Assembly: GCA_030063045.1 (NCBI GenBank)
Contig: JAQSEB010000109.1
Location: 310,001 to 374,000 of the forward strand
DNA from: Pratylenchus scribneri
Lineage: Eukaryota > Nematoda > Chromadorea > Rhabditida > Pratylenchidae
Reading direction: 5' to 3'
Length of the DNA: 64,000 bases
Shown here: positions 1 through 10,258 of the stretch, one piece after another
How the letters are laid out: each line of letters opens with the position of its first letter
Numbering within the stretch: position 1 is the first letter of the stretch
Translations under genes and position numbers: made by a program
Notes under the pieces: model-generated
What the model saw: only the letters and a program-made list of their open reading frames with translations
The model's database searches: none
Told to the model about the DNA's origin: nothing

Positions 1-1
1 A

Positions 2-3000
2 AATTTCTTGCGAACAATCCTCAACGCAAAGAGGGAAGATCCTGACAATTGGAACACAACAAAGCTGCGTGAAGAGCTCAAAGCAGCCGTGCAGCGTGAA
101 ACAGCCATTCAAGAGGTTATGTCCGAATACAATATGGACCAATCCTCGTCGCATTCTCAAAACCGGTCAAAAGGTGCACCGGGATTCAAGAGACATTCGC
201 AAATCTCCTCGGTTGTAGAGGGAGACAAATTAAAACATGCCGGAGGCAAATACAATTCAAAACCGGCAACAGTTCCAAAGGATCAGCCAATTACAAAGCC
301 AAAACAGAAAGGCTATAAACCCCAATCATGGGACCAAACAAACAAGGCAAAGAAGCCAGAATTCGGCCGAAATAAAGGCCAAGGGCAGCCACAAATACAA
401 AGTCCAGCATCGCAGCGGCAAACTCATTCACAAGGCCAGACGCAAGGCCAAACCGAAACCAAAGGTCCCGGCCCCTGTGCATTTTGTGGGGAGCAACATT
501 GGCATAATATGTGCCCCAAATACACAACTCATCAGCAACGAATCACAATAGCTCGTGAAAAGAAACTTTGTCTGCGCTGCCTTCGGGCAAATCACATTGC
601 CAAAGATTGCCCTCGACCGGCTACATGCTACAATTGTCGGAAACCGCATCCAACGGCATTATGCCGAAGCAAAGAGAGGCAACACACACAAGTGTCATCT
701 TTGATGGAGCAACAAATGGGAGAAATGCTCCAGCTCCTGAAGGAGCATAGCGTGACACCAGAAGTCCAAAACAAAAATGATGGACAAATCACTGCGCAAT
801 GCAATTCAATTCACCAGGATCCATGCAACCAAGTACTACTCATGACGATTGAAAGCACAGTCTTCAATCCAACTGACCCAACCAAAAATATGGTTGCGAT
901 GATATTTATTGATCCGGGTGCCCAGCGTTCTTTCATTACTTCAGAAGCGGCTATGAAGCTGGGATTGTCGAGCATGACAAAAGAAGAATGCTATTTGACT
1001 GCGTTTGGAGAAAAGGTGCCCAAGCGCTATCAAACGGACCTAGTGAAGCTAGGATTCCTCTGCCCAGGGGGCGATCGAATGATCATCAATTTGAATAAAA
1101 TGAAATTCCTTGTAAAGGAAATGCCCATGATTTCGCCAACAGAATTGGATACCGCAGAGATTCGACGGCACAAACTCAGAATCCCAAAATTGAGGGAACC
1201 AGAAATACTTTTGGGCATGAACATATTTAATCAACTCAAAGTCCACGAAGAAGGGCAATTGCCTAGTGGTTTTTCAATGTGCAACTCTCGATTGGGACCA
1301 CTCCTCTGTGGAGAAGGACAACTCGAATATGTGTCATACAATGACAATATTACATATGTTTTGAGTGTGCACGAACATGAAAATGTCGAATTCAGCTCCA
1401 AGCCAGATGATATGACAATGGATAATCAAATACATGAATTCTTTGGCCTAAATACAATAGGAATGGATGATGCAGCCGAAGCCAATGACAAAGAAGAAAT
1501 TATGCTACAATTCCGCAAAAATCTGACATTCATTGATGGCAGATATCAAATGGCATTGCCTTTCAATCATTTGGTCGATAATCTGCCAACAAATTATAAA
1601 CAGGCCAAGGCCAGACTGGCACAAACTTTGAAAAAACTCAAACAATTAAATTTGGTTGAACAATATGACAAAATCATTCGCGATCAAGAAGAAAAAGGAA
1701 TGATTGAACGAGTTGTTCAAGCCGACGAAAGAAGCGGACCAGTTCACTATTTACCGCACAGAGCGGTCATCAAAGAAGACAAGGCCACGACAAAAATCAG
1801 AATCGTGATGGACGCAAGTGCCAAGCCAAAAGGGATACCCAACGCTCCATCACTGAATGATTGCCTCCACACAGGACCACTCTTATTGAAAGAGTTGGTC
1901 GGAATTTTACTTCGTTTTCGAAGGATGAAAAATGCCATATTGGCAGATATTGAGAAGGCCTTCCTTCAACTTTCGGTCCGAATTCAGGATCGAGATTGCA
2001 CCAGATTCCTCTGGTTCGATGATCCAAAGGAAGTGGATCCAGAAAACATTCATTTTGAAAAATGCATTATTTTTCGATTTTGCCGTGTCAGTTTCGGCTT
2101 GACAGTGTCACCCTTTCTCCTCAATGCCACAATTCGTGAGCATTTGATGTTGTTCGATTTGCCTTTGGCACATATTATTGAAGAAAATCTTTACGTCGAC
2201 AATATTTTGATCGACGTTGACGCTGTTCAAAAGGAAAGGAACCTCTCCATTCAAGATATTTGTGAAGAAGCCAAAACATTGTTCGAATCAGGAGGGATGA
2301 CTTTGCGAGAATTTTTCTCGAATGACCCAAATGCAATCAGTGGATTGCCGGAATCAGATTTGGCCAAAAATCAAACAGAAACAAAAATCCTTGGCATCAA
2401 ATGGACCACCAAAGGAGATGAAATTCATTTCATATGGCCACAATTTTTGGCAGACACAAAACTCACACGAAGAAGTTGCCTTTCGCATATCGCATCACTC
2501 TATGATCCGCTTGGCTTGCTCTCCCCAGCTCTTCTTCCCGCAAAAATCTTCCTTAGAAAAATTGTTGACACCCAATCAAAATGGGATGAAGAAGTTAGCA
2601 AAGAATTGAAAAAAGAATGGCGAGAAATTATGGAACAATGGAGGGGTTACAACGGAGAGCCAATCACCATGACTTTTCCAAGACACGTACCCAGTCATGA
2701 AGTCAGTGAACTCCATTGTTTCACTGACGCAAGCGGTCATGGGCTCGGCATTGCCATTTACCAACGCTCTGTATTGCCTGAAAAGGCACAGAGTAATCTC
2801 ATTTTCGCCAAAAGTTTGAATAAACCAAAAAATGTGCATGAACTCGAAAGCACGATTCCTAAAATGGAATTACAAGCACTCACCCTTGGGGTGAAAGCTG
2901 CCAAGTTTGTCCAACAGCAACTTCGAATAGAATCAGGGCAAATCACAATATGGACAGACAGCCTTTGTTGTGTGGAACGACTCAAACAATCGAAAAAATA

Positions 3001-6000
3001 CGATCGTTTCATAACAAATCGGCTCAACAAAATCCGTGGCACATTCCAAGTCAAACACGTTTATGGCCAAGATAATCCGGCAGACGTGGCCTCCAGAGGA
3101 GCCAGTCCACGAGATTTGGTCATGAATCTATTATGGAGATTTGGCCCCGAATGGCTTGCCAAAGACAAGAATCGATGGCCAACTCCGTTGGATGAATATC
3201 AGCCTGGAGATGAACAAAAGGAATGTGCCAGTGAAGAATCAAACCAACCTTTCTTTGGGCTGGAAATCAATCTAATAAAAGATGATCCTCCCTCATTCAT
3301 TGTTGCCGAAAATTTCACAAATTGGAAGCATTTAAGAAATGCAACTTATTATTTGTTCAAATTCATCAATAAAATCTCCTCCAAAGTGAAATTGGAAGGA
3401 GAATTGGGCAAACAAATTCAACTCATGCCGAAAACTTTGGGTCCACCCACGGCAAATGAATTGTATGGAATTGTTGAAAATTTCCTTCTTGCAGAAGCTC
3501 AAAGGATGTACCCACCAACAGAAACGCAGCAAAAGGATCTGCGTATTTTCAAGTCCCAAGGATTATTCCGTTGCAAGGGACGGCTGAATCAAGCTGATTT
3601 AGCTGAGGAAGCAAAAAATCCAATATTTCTTTCGGAAAAAGCTTGGATTACCAAACTCATTGTTCTCGACCTTCACAAAAAGATGAAGCATTGTGGAGAA
3701 TCCACGCTTCTGGCAGCATTGCGGGAAAAATACTGGATTCCCAAGGGAAGAAAAACCCTTCGAAAAATCATCCACTCAAAGCAATATGGTTGCCTTCCAT
3801 GCAGGAAGTATAAATTGAAACCATATGCTTATCCGGAACCTCCGGATTTGCCAAAAAGCCGCATCCTCCGCGAACGCCCATTCGGGAACTGCGGGGTTGA
3901 TTATTTTGGTCCAATGATCGTGAAGGATGGCAAGGATGAAAGAAAGGCCTGGGGAGCCTTATATACTTGTCTCGTCACTCGTGCGATTCACCTTGACCTT
4001 GCCGATGATTATTCGGCAGAGGCTTTTCTTCGCACATTTCGGCGCTTCTGCGCCAGACGCGGAATTCCGAAGCTGATGCTTTCGGACAATGCCGGAAACT
4101 TCACATTGGGAGCAAAAATAATCGAATCCAGTTGGAGACACCAACTGATGGATGAGGCTACCCAAGCTGGGGCTGAGTGGAAGTTCATCACTCCCAGAGC
4201 ACCGTGGATGGGCGGAGCCTGGGAGCGGATGGTTGGGATCACAAAAAGATCCCTTATGCGAAGCATTGGAAAAATGCGACTCAGTCGCGATGAAATGCAA
4301 ACATTGCTTTGTGAAATAGAAGCAGTCGTGAACAGCAGACCCCTCACCTTTCAATCAGACAGCGAACCATTGAGAATCCTTCGCCCAATTGACTTTCTTT
4401 TGCCTTATGGCGACGTCGAAATCAAGACTCCTCTTTCGGAGGAAGATCCAAATGATCCGGATTATAATCCGAAGGTCCAAAGTGATCAAAAACTTCACAC
4501 AATGATGAGATGGGCATCAAAAAGGATCAACAAATTTTGGACAATTTGGCGAAATGATTATCTTCTAGCCCTCCGAGAAAGAGACATGCATTCAACAAGT
4601 GATAACAGCTACCCCAGAGAAGGGGATATTGTTTTAATTGAAGAGGAGGAGGAAGACCGATCAAAATGGGAATTAGGAAAAATCTTATCCCTGGTCAAAA
4701 ATAGGGATGGTCACCCTCGTGTTGCCAATATATTAAAAAATGGAAAAACTATGAAAAGAGCAATAAATCAACTCTATAAATTGGAAATTCCAGATCAATC
4801 AGTTCAAAATCCGGAGTCAAGTATTGTGAAAAGCACAGCATTGGCCATCATGAATCAAAATTTAAAAATGCCAACTTTATCCAAGGAAGCTATCATCGGT
4901 TTAAATGATTGGTCATTCAAACAAATTCGGCCAGACGAATGTGATGATAATGATGTGGTTTCGATGGGTGAAGCAAAACTCGACCACGGCCAACAAGAAA
5001 GACTCGAAGAGCTATGGAACACTGGAAAATATGCCAAATTTCTAATAGAAGTCAATGAAGCGGAAGCTCATGGCAAAAGGTTGATGAATCCAACAATGCC
5101 TACACGGCAATTGCCATTATCAAGCAAATTTTCATTGAGCAAATCAAAAATGAAAAGGCATCAAAAATTGAAGCATCAATCAACATCAAAAACAACAGAA
5201 ATGATGGCCTCTGTGACTGTGCAAAGTCGACCAGTTACCAATGAGCCCATGCAAGTCAGCAGCTTACCACCAGTGCATAAACCAATTCAAGCACCTGCAA
5301 TTGAACTCATTCAATCTGTTGCCGAGAAGCCAGTCCAGGCTAACATGTTGCCACTTTCGTTGGAGGCAGTTCAAGTAAGCAGTATGCCACCAGCAACAAA
5401 GCCAAATGAAGTTGGCAATTTGCTATCAATGGCAACGACCGAACAAGCTCAACTATTGGTATCGACAATTGGGTCGATTCAAATCCCAAATGAGGCGGAA
5501 AAATCAATTAATGTGAGCAGTTCACCACCTATTGGCGAAGCGGTTCAAGTCAGCAGTTTGCCTCCAGCTCATAAAACGGTTCAACCGGCTGAGAAAATAT
5601 CTGTTCAAATTGGTGAACGATCCACGGCAGTTGAAAATGATAAGAGCAATTCGAAACCGGACGCACCAATGGAAGAGGCCAATGTGACGCCAACAGAAGA
5701 TTGGACACCATTCTACCGGAAACCGGGATACAGAATGAAAAGGAAGAATCCCCTTGTGCCATCAAAGCATCAGCCTTACATGAAGGCAAGAGGAGATCGA
5801 CCTCGCCTACACACTTCTGGCTATAACATGCTCTTCCGTTCATTGGGTGGCAAAAAATGGCTGATTGAACAAAGTAAAAAGCGAGCCATTCTCAATCAAT
5901 TGTCTATTGAAAAAAGAATTGAATTCTTGGACAAAGAAGAAAGAAAATTGCAAACTGCCCAAATCACTTCGTCTCTGGCCAAGGAAACTCCAAAGCCAAC

Positions 6001-6070
6001 AGCTCCCGATTTAATGACGCCTGAAAAATTGGCAAAGAGAAAAAGGGAGGATTTGGAAAGAAAACTCTAA
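2..6070 (+). CDS. BEL/Pao Gag-Pol polyprotein, 5'-partial
   Basis: The frame is open at the window edge, so the first codons seen are internal to gag. Counting TTG at 8 as residue 1, three zinc knuckles begin near residue 157 (C-x2-C-x4-H-x4-C types). A retropepsin-like motif lies at D302 and reads DPG rather than the usual DTG/DSG. The RT catalytic box is YVDN at 729-732, where YVDD would be expected. RNase H acidic residues sit in TDAS (D907), the PKMELQ and WTDS segments and NPADVASRG. The integrase has an H-H-C-C zinc site (about residues 1220-1272) and catalytic D1298, D1360 and E1406. A long C-terminal tail (about 1600-2020) holds degenerate VQVSSLPP-like repeats and a very basic end. 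It would make the virus-like core, cDNA and integrase. The altered protease and RT motifs could be natural variants or signs of decay. Confidence 0.93.
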   Translation, partial: NFLRTILNAKREDPDNWNTTKLREELKAAVQRETAIQEVMSEYNMDQSSSHSQNRSKGAPGFKRHSQISSVVEGDKLKHAGGKYNSKPATVPKDQPITKPKQKGYKPQSWDQTNKAKKPEFGRNKGQGQPQIQSPASQRQTHSQGQTQGQTETKGPGPCAFCGEQHWHNMCPKYTTHQQRITIAREKKLCLRCLRANHIAKDCPRPATCYNCRKPHPTALCRSKERQHTQVSSLMEQQMGEMLQLLKEHSVTPEVQNKNDGQITAQCNSIHQDPCNQVLLMTIESTVFNPTDPTKNMVAMIFIDPGAQRSFITSEAAMKLGLSSMTKEECYLTAFGEKVPKRYQTDLVKLGFLCPGGDRMIINLNKMKFLVKEMPMISPTELDTAEIRRHKLRIPKLREPEILLGMNIFNQLKVHEEGQLPSGFSMCNSRLGPLLCGEGQLEYVSYNDNITYVLSVHEHENVEFSSKPDDMTMDNQIHEFFGLNTIGMDDAAEANDKEEIMLQFRKNLTFIDGRYQMALPFNHLVDNLPTNYKQAKARLAQTLKKLKQLNLVEQYDKIIRDQEEKGMIERVVQADERSGPVHYLPHRAVIKEDKATTKIRIVMDASAKPKGIPNAPSLNDCLHTGPLLLKELVGILLRFRRMKNAILADIEKAFLQLSVRIQDRDCTRFLWFDDPKEVDPENIHFEKCIIFRFCRVSFGLTVSPFLLNATIREHLMLFDLPLAHIIEENLYVDNILIDVDAVQKERNLSIQDICEEAKTLFESGGMTLREFFSNDPNAISGLPESDLAKNQTETKILGIKWTTKGDEIHFIWPQFLADTKLTRRSCLSHIASLYDPLGLLSPALLPAKIFLRKIVDTQSKWDEEVSKELKKEWREIMEQWRGYNGEPITMTFPRHVPSHEVSELHCFTDASGHGLGIAIYQRSVLPEKAQSNLIFAKSLNKPKNVHELESTIPKMELQALTLGVKAAKFVQQQLRIESGQITIWTDSLCCVERLKQSKKYDRFITNRLNKIRGTFQVKHVYGQDNPADVASRGASPRDLVMNLLWRFGPEWLAKDKNRWPTPLDEYQPGDEQKECASEESNQPFFGLEINLIKDDPPSFIVAENFTNWKHLRNATYYLFKFINKISSKVKLEGELGKQIQLMPKTLGPPTANELYGIVENFLLAEAQRMYPPTETQQKDLRIFKSQGLFRCKGRLNQADLAEEAKNPIFLSEKAWITKLIVLDLHKKMKHCGESTLLAALREKYWIPKGRKTLRKIIHSKQYGCLPCRKYKLKPYAYPEPPDLPKSRILRERPFGNCGVDYFGPMIVKDGKDERKAWGALYTCLVTRAIHLDLADDYSAEAFLRTFRRFCARRGIPKLMLSDNAGNFTLGAKIIESSWRHQLMDEATQAGAEWKFITPRAPWMGGAWERMVGITKRSLMRSIGKMRLSRDEMQTLLCEIEAVVNSRPLTFQSDSEPLRILRPIDFLLPYGDVEIKTPLSEEDPNDPDYNPKVQSDQKLHTMMRWASKRINKFWTIWRNDYLLALRERDMHSTSDNSYPREGDIVLIEEEEEDRSKWELGKILSLVKNRDGHPRVANILKNGKTMKRAINQLYKLEIPDQSVQNPESSIVKSTALAIMNQNLKMPTLSKEAIIGLNDWSFKQIRPDECDDNDVVSMGEAKLDHGQQERLEELWNTGKYAKFLIEVNEAEAHGKRLMNPTMPTRQLPLSSKFSLSKSKMKRHQKLKHQSTSKTTEMMASVTVQSRPVTNEPMQVSSLPPVHKPIQAPAIELIQSVAEKPVQANMLPLSLEAVQVSSMPPATKPNEVGNLLSMATTEQAQLLVSTIGSIQIPNEAEKSINVSSSPPIGEAVQVSSLPPAHKTVQPAEKISVQIGERSTAVENDKSNSKPDAPMEEANVTPTEDWTPFYRKPGYRMKRKNPLVPSKHQPYMKARGDRPRLHTSGYNMLFRSLGGKKWLIEQSKKRAILNQLSIEKRIEFLDKEERKLQTAQITSSLAKETPKPTAPDLMTPEKLAKRKREDLERKL

Positions 6071-6073
6071 TGG

Positions 6074-9000
6074 ATGCAAAAAAGGGAACGGAATTATCTA
6101 CGAAGGGATGCTAAATGGGTGAAGGAAAGTGCAAAAAAGGGGCTCGAACTCTGCCCAGCTACGCCAATGTTTCCTATGCCAGATGAACCTTGTTCTTCTT
6201 CTCAAACTAAACAACGTGAACAGCCAAGAAGTCCAAGTGCAACCCGAAAACGATCCCGTTCGCGAAAGAGAAAAAGCCGCAGTCCCTTGAGAAAAAGAAG
6301 AAGTTGCAGTCCTTTGAGACAAAGAAAGAGTCGCAGTCCAAGGAGAAAAGAAAGTGCGAATCATCGTGCTCGGGACAAATCACCAAAGAAAGGCGAAGCT
6401 TCTGAAAAGCCGCCATCATCAACAGACAAAGGCCATTCAAGAGCCATTCTCAAGGCACTCTCCTATCATCAAAATTATCTGCCTTTCAATTTGTTCACCG
6501 AATGCGATTGGTCTCCGCAACACAAATACTGTACGCGATCAAATACCCTGGAGAACATGACAACAGGGCGGCTGAAAATGCCTGAATACCGCAATTATCG
6601 TGCAAATAGTATATTGATGACAATAATCCTCAGTTGGCTTGGGCGTCGACAAAATTTGCCACCGCAACAATGGCAAAAAAGCAAAAAACACCATCAAATG
6701 ATCACTGGTGAAATGAATTTGACCACAATGGAAATTGCAGAAAAACTCTACTATGAAGAATGGCAAACAAAGCCAAATAAACACTTTACTTATGATCATA
6801 TTGAAACAGCGTTAGAAAAATTTATTGCTTCGTGTAATTGGGTGGCATCATGCATCGAAAAACATCCTTACCAAGCAGCATTCATGAGAGACGGAAGAGA
6901 TGAAACAATGCATTCAAATGACAACGATCCCACAAGTGGATTTCCTCAATTTTTGGTGCACATAAACAAATTGGTGATGATCGTTTTGACAAATATGAAA
7001 AGAAAGCGTTACTTCCCAGAATCATGCCTCATGAAGGCACCAACAATTTGTATTGGCGATTATACTGCGGAAGTAACCAACCAATCAATTACATCGTCTT
7101 CCTGTTGGTTTGCCTATTACGGTGAAAAGGATGAAAGAAGCATGAGAGAAAAATTGTTTCCTGGTCACACAGTACAACGAGCAATATTTGCATTTCAACC
7201 AAAGGACCAAAATGACCTCACAGAACAAATTCGTGAAGGCATGTTGGATTTGAAGAAAGCGGGCCTCGAAGTTAACCTCATTTTGCAACACTCAAAGCAA
7301 CGAGATTGGGCCGCAATTCAAAAACGAGGAGGAAAATTCGCCGCCGAAGCCAAAGCAGGCTATTTTATCACAAATGGGGAACCAAAGGATAGAAAGGCAG
7401 TCCTCGATGAAATTCTACCAAAACAAACCAAAAATGATGAAGCATCGACTCAAGCGCCACCAGCCAATGCCAGTAAAGAAGCAAAATTAAAGTGGGCCCA
7501 AAAATACATTGCAATGCTTCAAATCATTATGGTTGCAATGATCTTCATGATGCAACCAATGTCAGTGAATGCCGCACCCATTTGGAAACCAAATTTTCCG
7601 GACACAGAAAATCTGCTTGGCATACCCATTTTTCAAATTGAAAAAAGAGGCCCACAAGAAAATTCAATTTCGGCCAGCACACAAGCATTGATCGATGAAT
7701 ATAAAAGAAAATTGAGAGAGCAACCTGATCAATTGCAGCAACACAGCAAAGACTTGGCACAAAAAGCTTGGAAAGAGCATCAAAAACAAATGGCGGAACT
7801 ATCATCAACTACAATAATGTCAACAACTACTCAATCTACAATTGAAGTGCCACAAAGCACCACAACCACCAAAGGAACATCATTCACGATCTATTTTCAA
7901 AGATCGACAAGTTTGAGTCCAACATCAACTATTCAAACGAGTTCAAAACAAAGTTCGGCACCCACAATTCAATCATCTACGACAAAGTCAAATCGAATGA
8001 CCACTCAAACTCGATTCCAAACAAGCACGCTGAATACAATGGCATCTCCCAGCTCATCGCCAGTTCAATCTTCAACAATGTTGTCCACAAATTACCAACA
8101 ATCCACAACACAATCAACGACAACGCGACAGTGGACTGGTCGACAAACATGGCGCCGGCAATACACCAGAACAGAGGAGAATCCCCATCACAAGAATGGT
8201 GATCCGGCTCTTCTCTGTCCCAATCAAGGTTCTTCAATATGGTCATTAAAATTGGGAGAGAACTCGCCGTTTTGTAAACCCTTACCCTCATTGAGTGCAA
8301 CTTGGAATGAAATGGGTGTCTACCTCTATGGAAGGATCATAAATCCCAAAAAGGTCGAAGATGCGATGCATTGTTCAGCCACAAAGACTATAAAGTCTTA
8401 TTACACAAATCTTTTGGGCGACGAAGTCAGCGATCCTCCGGTTCCATTAACATATTTTTTGGAAATTTCAAAACATGACTGCCTCAAAATGGTTGAGCAG
8501 CATGTATGCCCATTCTTCGATCCACCACAACCACTCAAATGGGAAAATCATGTTTGGAAAACCAACAATGCACTCATAATCGATTATCCGGGAAGGATTC
8601 ACAGTTTCTTCCTTGGAGGCCGGACCAGCGAAGCAATCAACTGCTTCTTGCAAAACGCGAGCTTGTATTATAGGCCGCATAACCTAAAATTGACTTCGCC
8701 TATACACCCGGTTGATGAATGTCACTATGAGAATCAATATAGTTTCCTTATGGACAATACTTCCCTAGTCTGGAATGCACATTGCACAAACCACAAATGC
8801 CAAACGTGTGACTTCGAATTCAAGGAATGGAGAAAAGGCGAATACACCGGCCCCAGCGAAAAAACCAATGCCATTTGGATATCCGACAACAAGGAACAGG
8901 CTTTGACATTTGATTTGAATGCCGAAAAAGTCACTGCATGTGACGATCTTGAGATTCGAATTGCAGAGCAAGGACTTGGAATTCGGCAAATTCAATTTCA

Positions 9001-9322
9001 AACTTTATTCGCAAACCAAACAGAGAGCAGACGCAAAAGAACAGTGACAGAAAGTCAACTCGCAACACAATTGACAGCAGCCCAATACAATACAAATCGA
9101 GCACTCATGCAATTATTTATGCAAGAATGTCGCCGTTCACAACGAACTACCAGTGCCACACTGCAAGCGCGTAAAATGCTCAAACAGAAAAGCCTAATGG
9201 CGCGATGGATCGGGGAGGAAACACTTGAGATTTGGCACTGCACTGATGTTCCTTTAAGCGATATCAATTATCGCGAATATGATGACATTTGTTTCAAATT
9301 CATCCCAGTAAAAGTCCGATGA
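6074..9322 (+). CDS. SR-rich region plus N-terminal part of an envelope-like glycoprotein (BEL/Pao)
   Basis: This 1082-residue frame starts two codons after the pol stop and in the same phase, so it may originally have been one polyprotein. Residues about 50-116 are Arg/Ser-rich with RSRSP-type dipeptides. Residues about 120-470 form a globular region I do not recognise. A hydrophobic stretch at about 477-500 ending near a small-residue site could be an internal signal peptide. It is followed by a Ser/Thr-rich mucin-like segment (about 576-690) and a Cys-containing ectodomain. A furin-type R-R-K-R lies at 986-989 (bases 9029-9040). Precursor cleavage by furin and a signal peptide are usual for viral envelope proteins. 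Several nematode and arthropod BEL/Pao elements carry captured viral glycoproteins, but I cannot say which viral family is the source. The frame ends at TGA 9320-9322, and coding-like sequence continues after it. Confidence 0.75.
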   Translation: MQKRERNYLRRDAKWVKESAKKGLELCPATPMFPMPDEPCSSSQTKQREQPRSPSATRKRSRSRKRKSRSPLRKRRSCSPLRQRKSRSPRRKESANHRARDKSPKKGEASEKPPSSTDKGHSRAILKALSYHQNYLPFNLFTECDWSPQHKYCTRSNTLENMTTGRLKMPEYRNYRANSILMTIILSWLGRRQNLPPQQWQKSKKHHQMITGEMNLTTMEIAEKLYYEEWQTKPNKHFTYDHIETALEKFIASCNWVASCIEKHPYQAAFMRDGRDETMHSNDNDPTSGFPQFLVHINKLVMIVLTNMKRKRYFPESCLMKAPTICIGDYTAEVTNQSITSSSCWFAYYGEKDERSMREKLFPGHTVQRAIFAFQPKDQNDLTEQIREGMLDLKKAGLEVNLILQHSKQRDWAAIQKRGGKFAAEAKAGYFITNGEPKDRKAVLDEILPKQTKNDEASTQAPPANASKEAKLKWAQKYIAMLQIIMVAMIFMMQPMSVNAAPIWKPNFPDTENLLGIPIFQIEKRGPQENSISASTQALIDEYKRKLREQPDQLQQHSKDLAQKAWKEHQKQMAELSSTTIMSTTTQSTIEVPQSTTTTKGTSFTIYFQRSTSLSPTSTIQTSSKQSSAPTIQSSTTKSNRMTTQTRFQTSTLNTMASPSSSPVQSSTMLSTNYQQSTTQSTTTRQWTGRQTWRRQYTRTEENPHHKNGDPALLCPNQGSSIWSLKLGENSPFCKPLPSLSATWNEMGVYLYGRIINPKKVEDAMHCSATKTIKSYYTNLLGDEVSDPPVPLTYFLEISKHDCLKMVEQHVCPFFDPPQPLKWENHVWKTNNALIIDYPGRIHSFFLGGRTSEAINCFLQNASLYYRPHNLKLTSPIHPVDECHYENQYSFLMDNTSLVWNAHCTNHKCQTCDFEFKEWRKGEYTGPSEKTNAIWISDNKEQALTFDLNAEKVTACDDLEIRIAEQGLGIRQIQFQTLFANQTESRRKRTVTESQLATQLTAAQYNTNRALMQLFMQECRRSQRTTSATLQARKMLKQKSLMARWIGEETLEIWHCTDVPLSDINYREYDDICFKFIPVKVR

Positions 9323-10234
9323 GGAGAAGACTGGAAACCAGCGTTCCTCGATCCAGAGTTGCGGATTCTTTCTGCAACTGCGCCAGTGGCCGATTGCAAC
9401 ATTTACCGATTTCATTATCTACAAATTGAGCGAAATCGATGGCTGAGAATCGACACAAAACATGGCACTTCAATGCGTATTGACCAGTCCAACATTCACG
9501 AATTTCAAGAGCACATGAAATTAACTGGCTTCGATATTTCGCCGAAAGGCTTCCATGAGTGGACATTATATAACAATACGGACATCACATTATTCACGCA
9601 TGTTGAGGAAAGTGCCAGATTCCAAAAATGGAAGGATTCAGTGAAACAAGAAGAGCACAACAGGGCAATGGCCCTTGGCAACATGCCAGGAGGGTTAAAG
9701 GGTGTGGTCGAAAATTGGTTACATGACCTCATCCAGTCCATCATCCATAAAATCATGCTGTTCAGCTGTGGATGGGCACTTTTCTTGTTTTTTCGAGACT
9801 TTCTCTGGCCAATTCTCCTTGCCAACCTATTCATGCCAATCATTTCAACAACGCGAGTTCTGTTGGGCATGCCACCATTAAAACGGAAAGGAAAAAAGAA
9901 AAGCAAACGGGAAAGCAGAAGCACAAGCGAGGACGAAAGAGAATTGGAACCACTCACGACACCGAAGCCATGCATCAAAAAACGAAAGGCACGAGTATCA
10001 AGGAAAAAATCGACATTGAAGCGAAGGAAAAGCCGAAAATCTACGGATTTCATTGAGGAAAAACAAAAGGAACCGTCACAAGAAGAAGAAGAAGAAGAAG
10101 AAAAGGACACAATAACGGAGCCGAAAAAGAGAAAACAATCACTTCACATGGACCTAATTTCACAAGTCGTCAAGTTTGCACCGGCGGGAGTTTCGAATAT
10201 CGACGATCCAGGAAAGGCTGGATCGAAAAAGTGA
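9323..10234 (+). pseudogene. C-terminal part of the envelope-like glycoprotein after an in-frame stop
   Basis: Reading continues in the same phase directly after the TGA at 9320-9322 with no compositional change, so this looks like the second part of the same glycoprotein. The first ATG is at 9359 or later, which would leave out the junction. Two adjoining hydrophobic stretches (bases about 9755-9800 and 9800-9850) look like a membrane anchor near the C terminus. A highly basic tail follows (KRKGKKKSKR-like), then an acidic Glu run coded by GAA repeats at 10081-10104. Ectodomain, anchor, then a cytoplasmic tail is the topology of a class I or III viral fusion protein. Whether TGA is bypassed or simply disables the element is unknown; I favour inactivation. 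Confidence 0.65.
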
Positions 10235-10258
10235 ATAAAGAAAATTAAGAAAAAAGGA

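Noticed and set aside
9505..10110. 201-codon minus-strand ORF beginning with a poly-Ser run
   Set aside because: It is the shadow of the Glu/Lys-rich glycoprotein tail on the plus strand.
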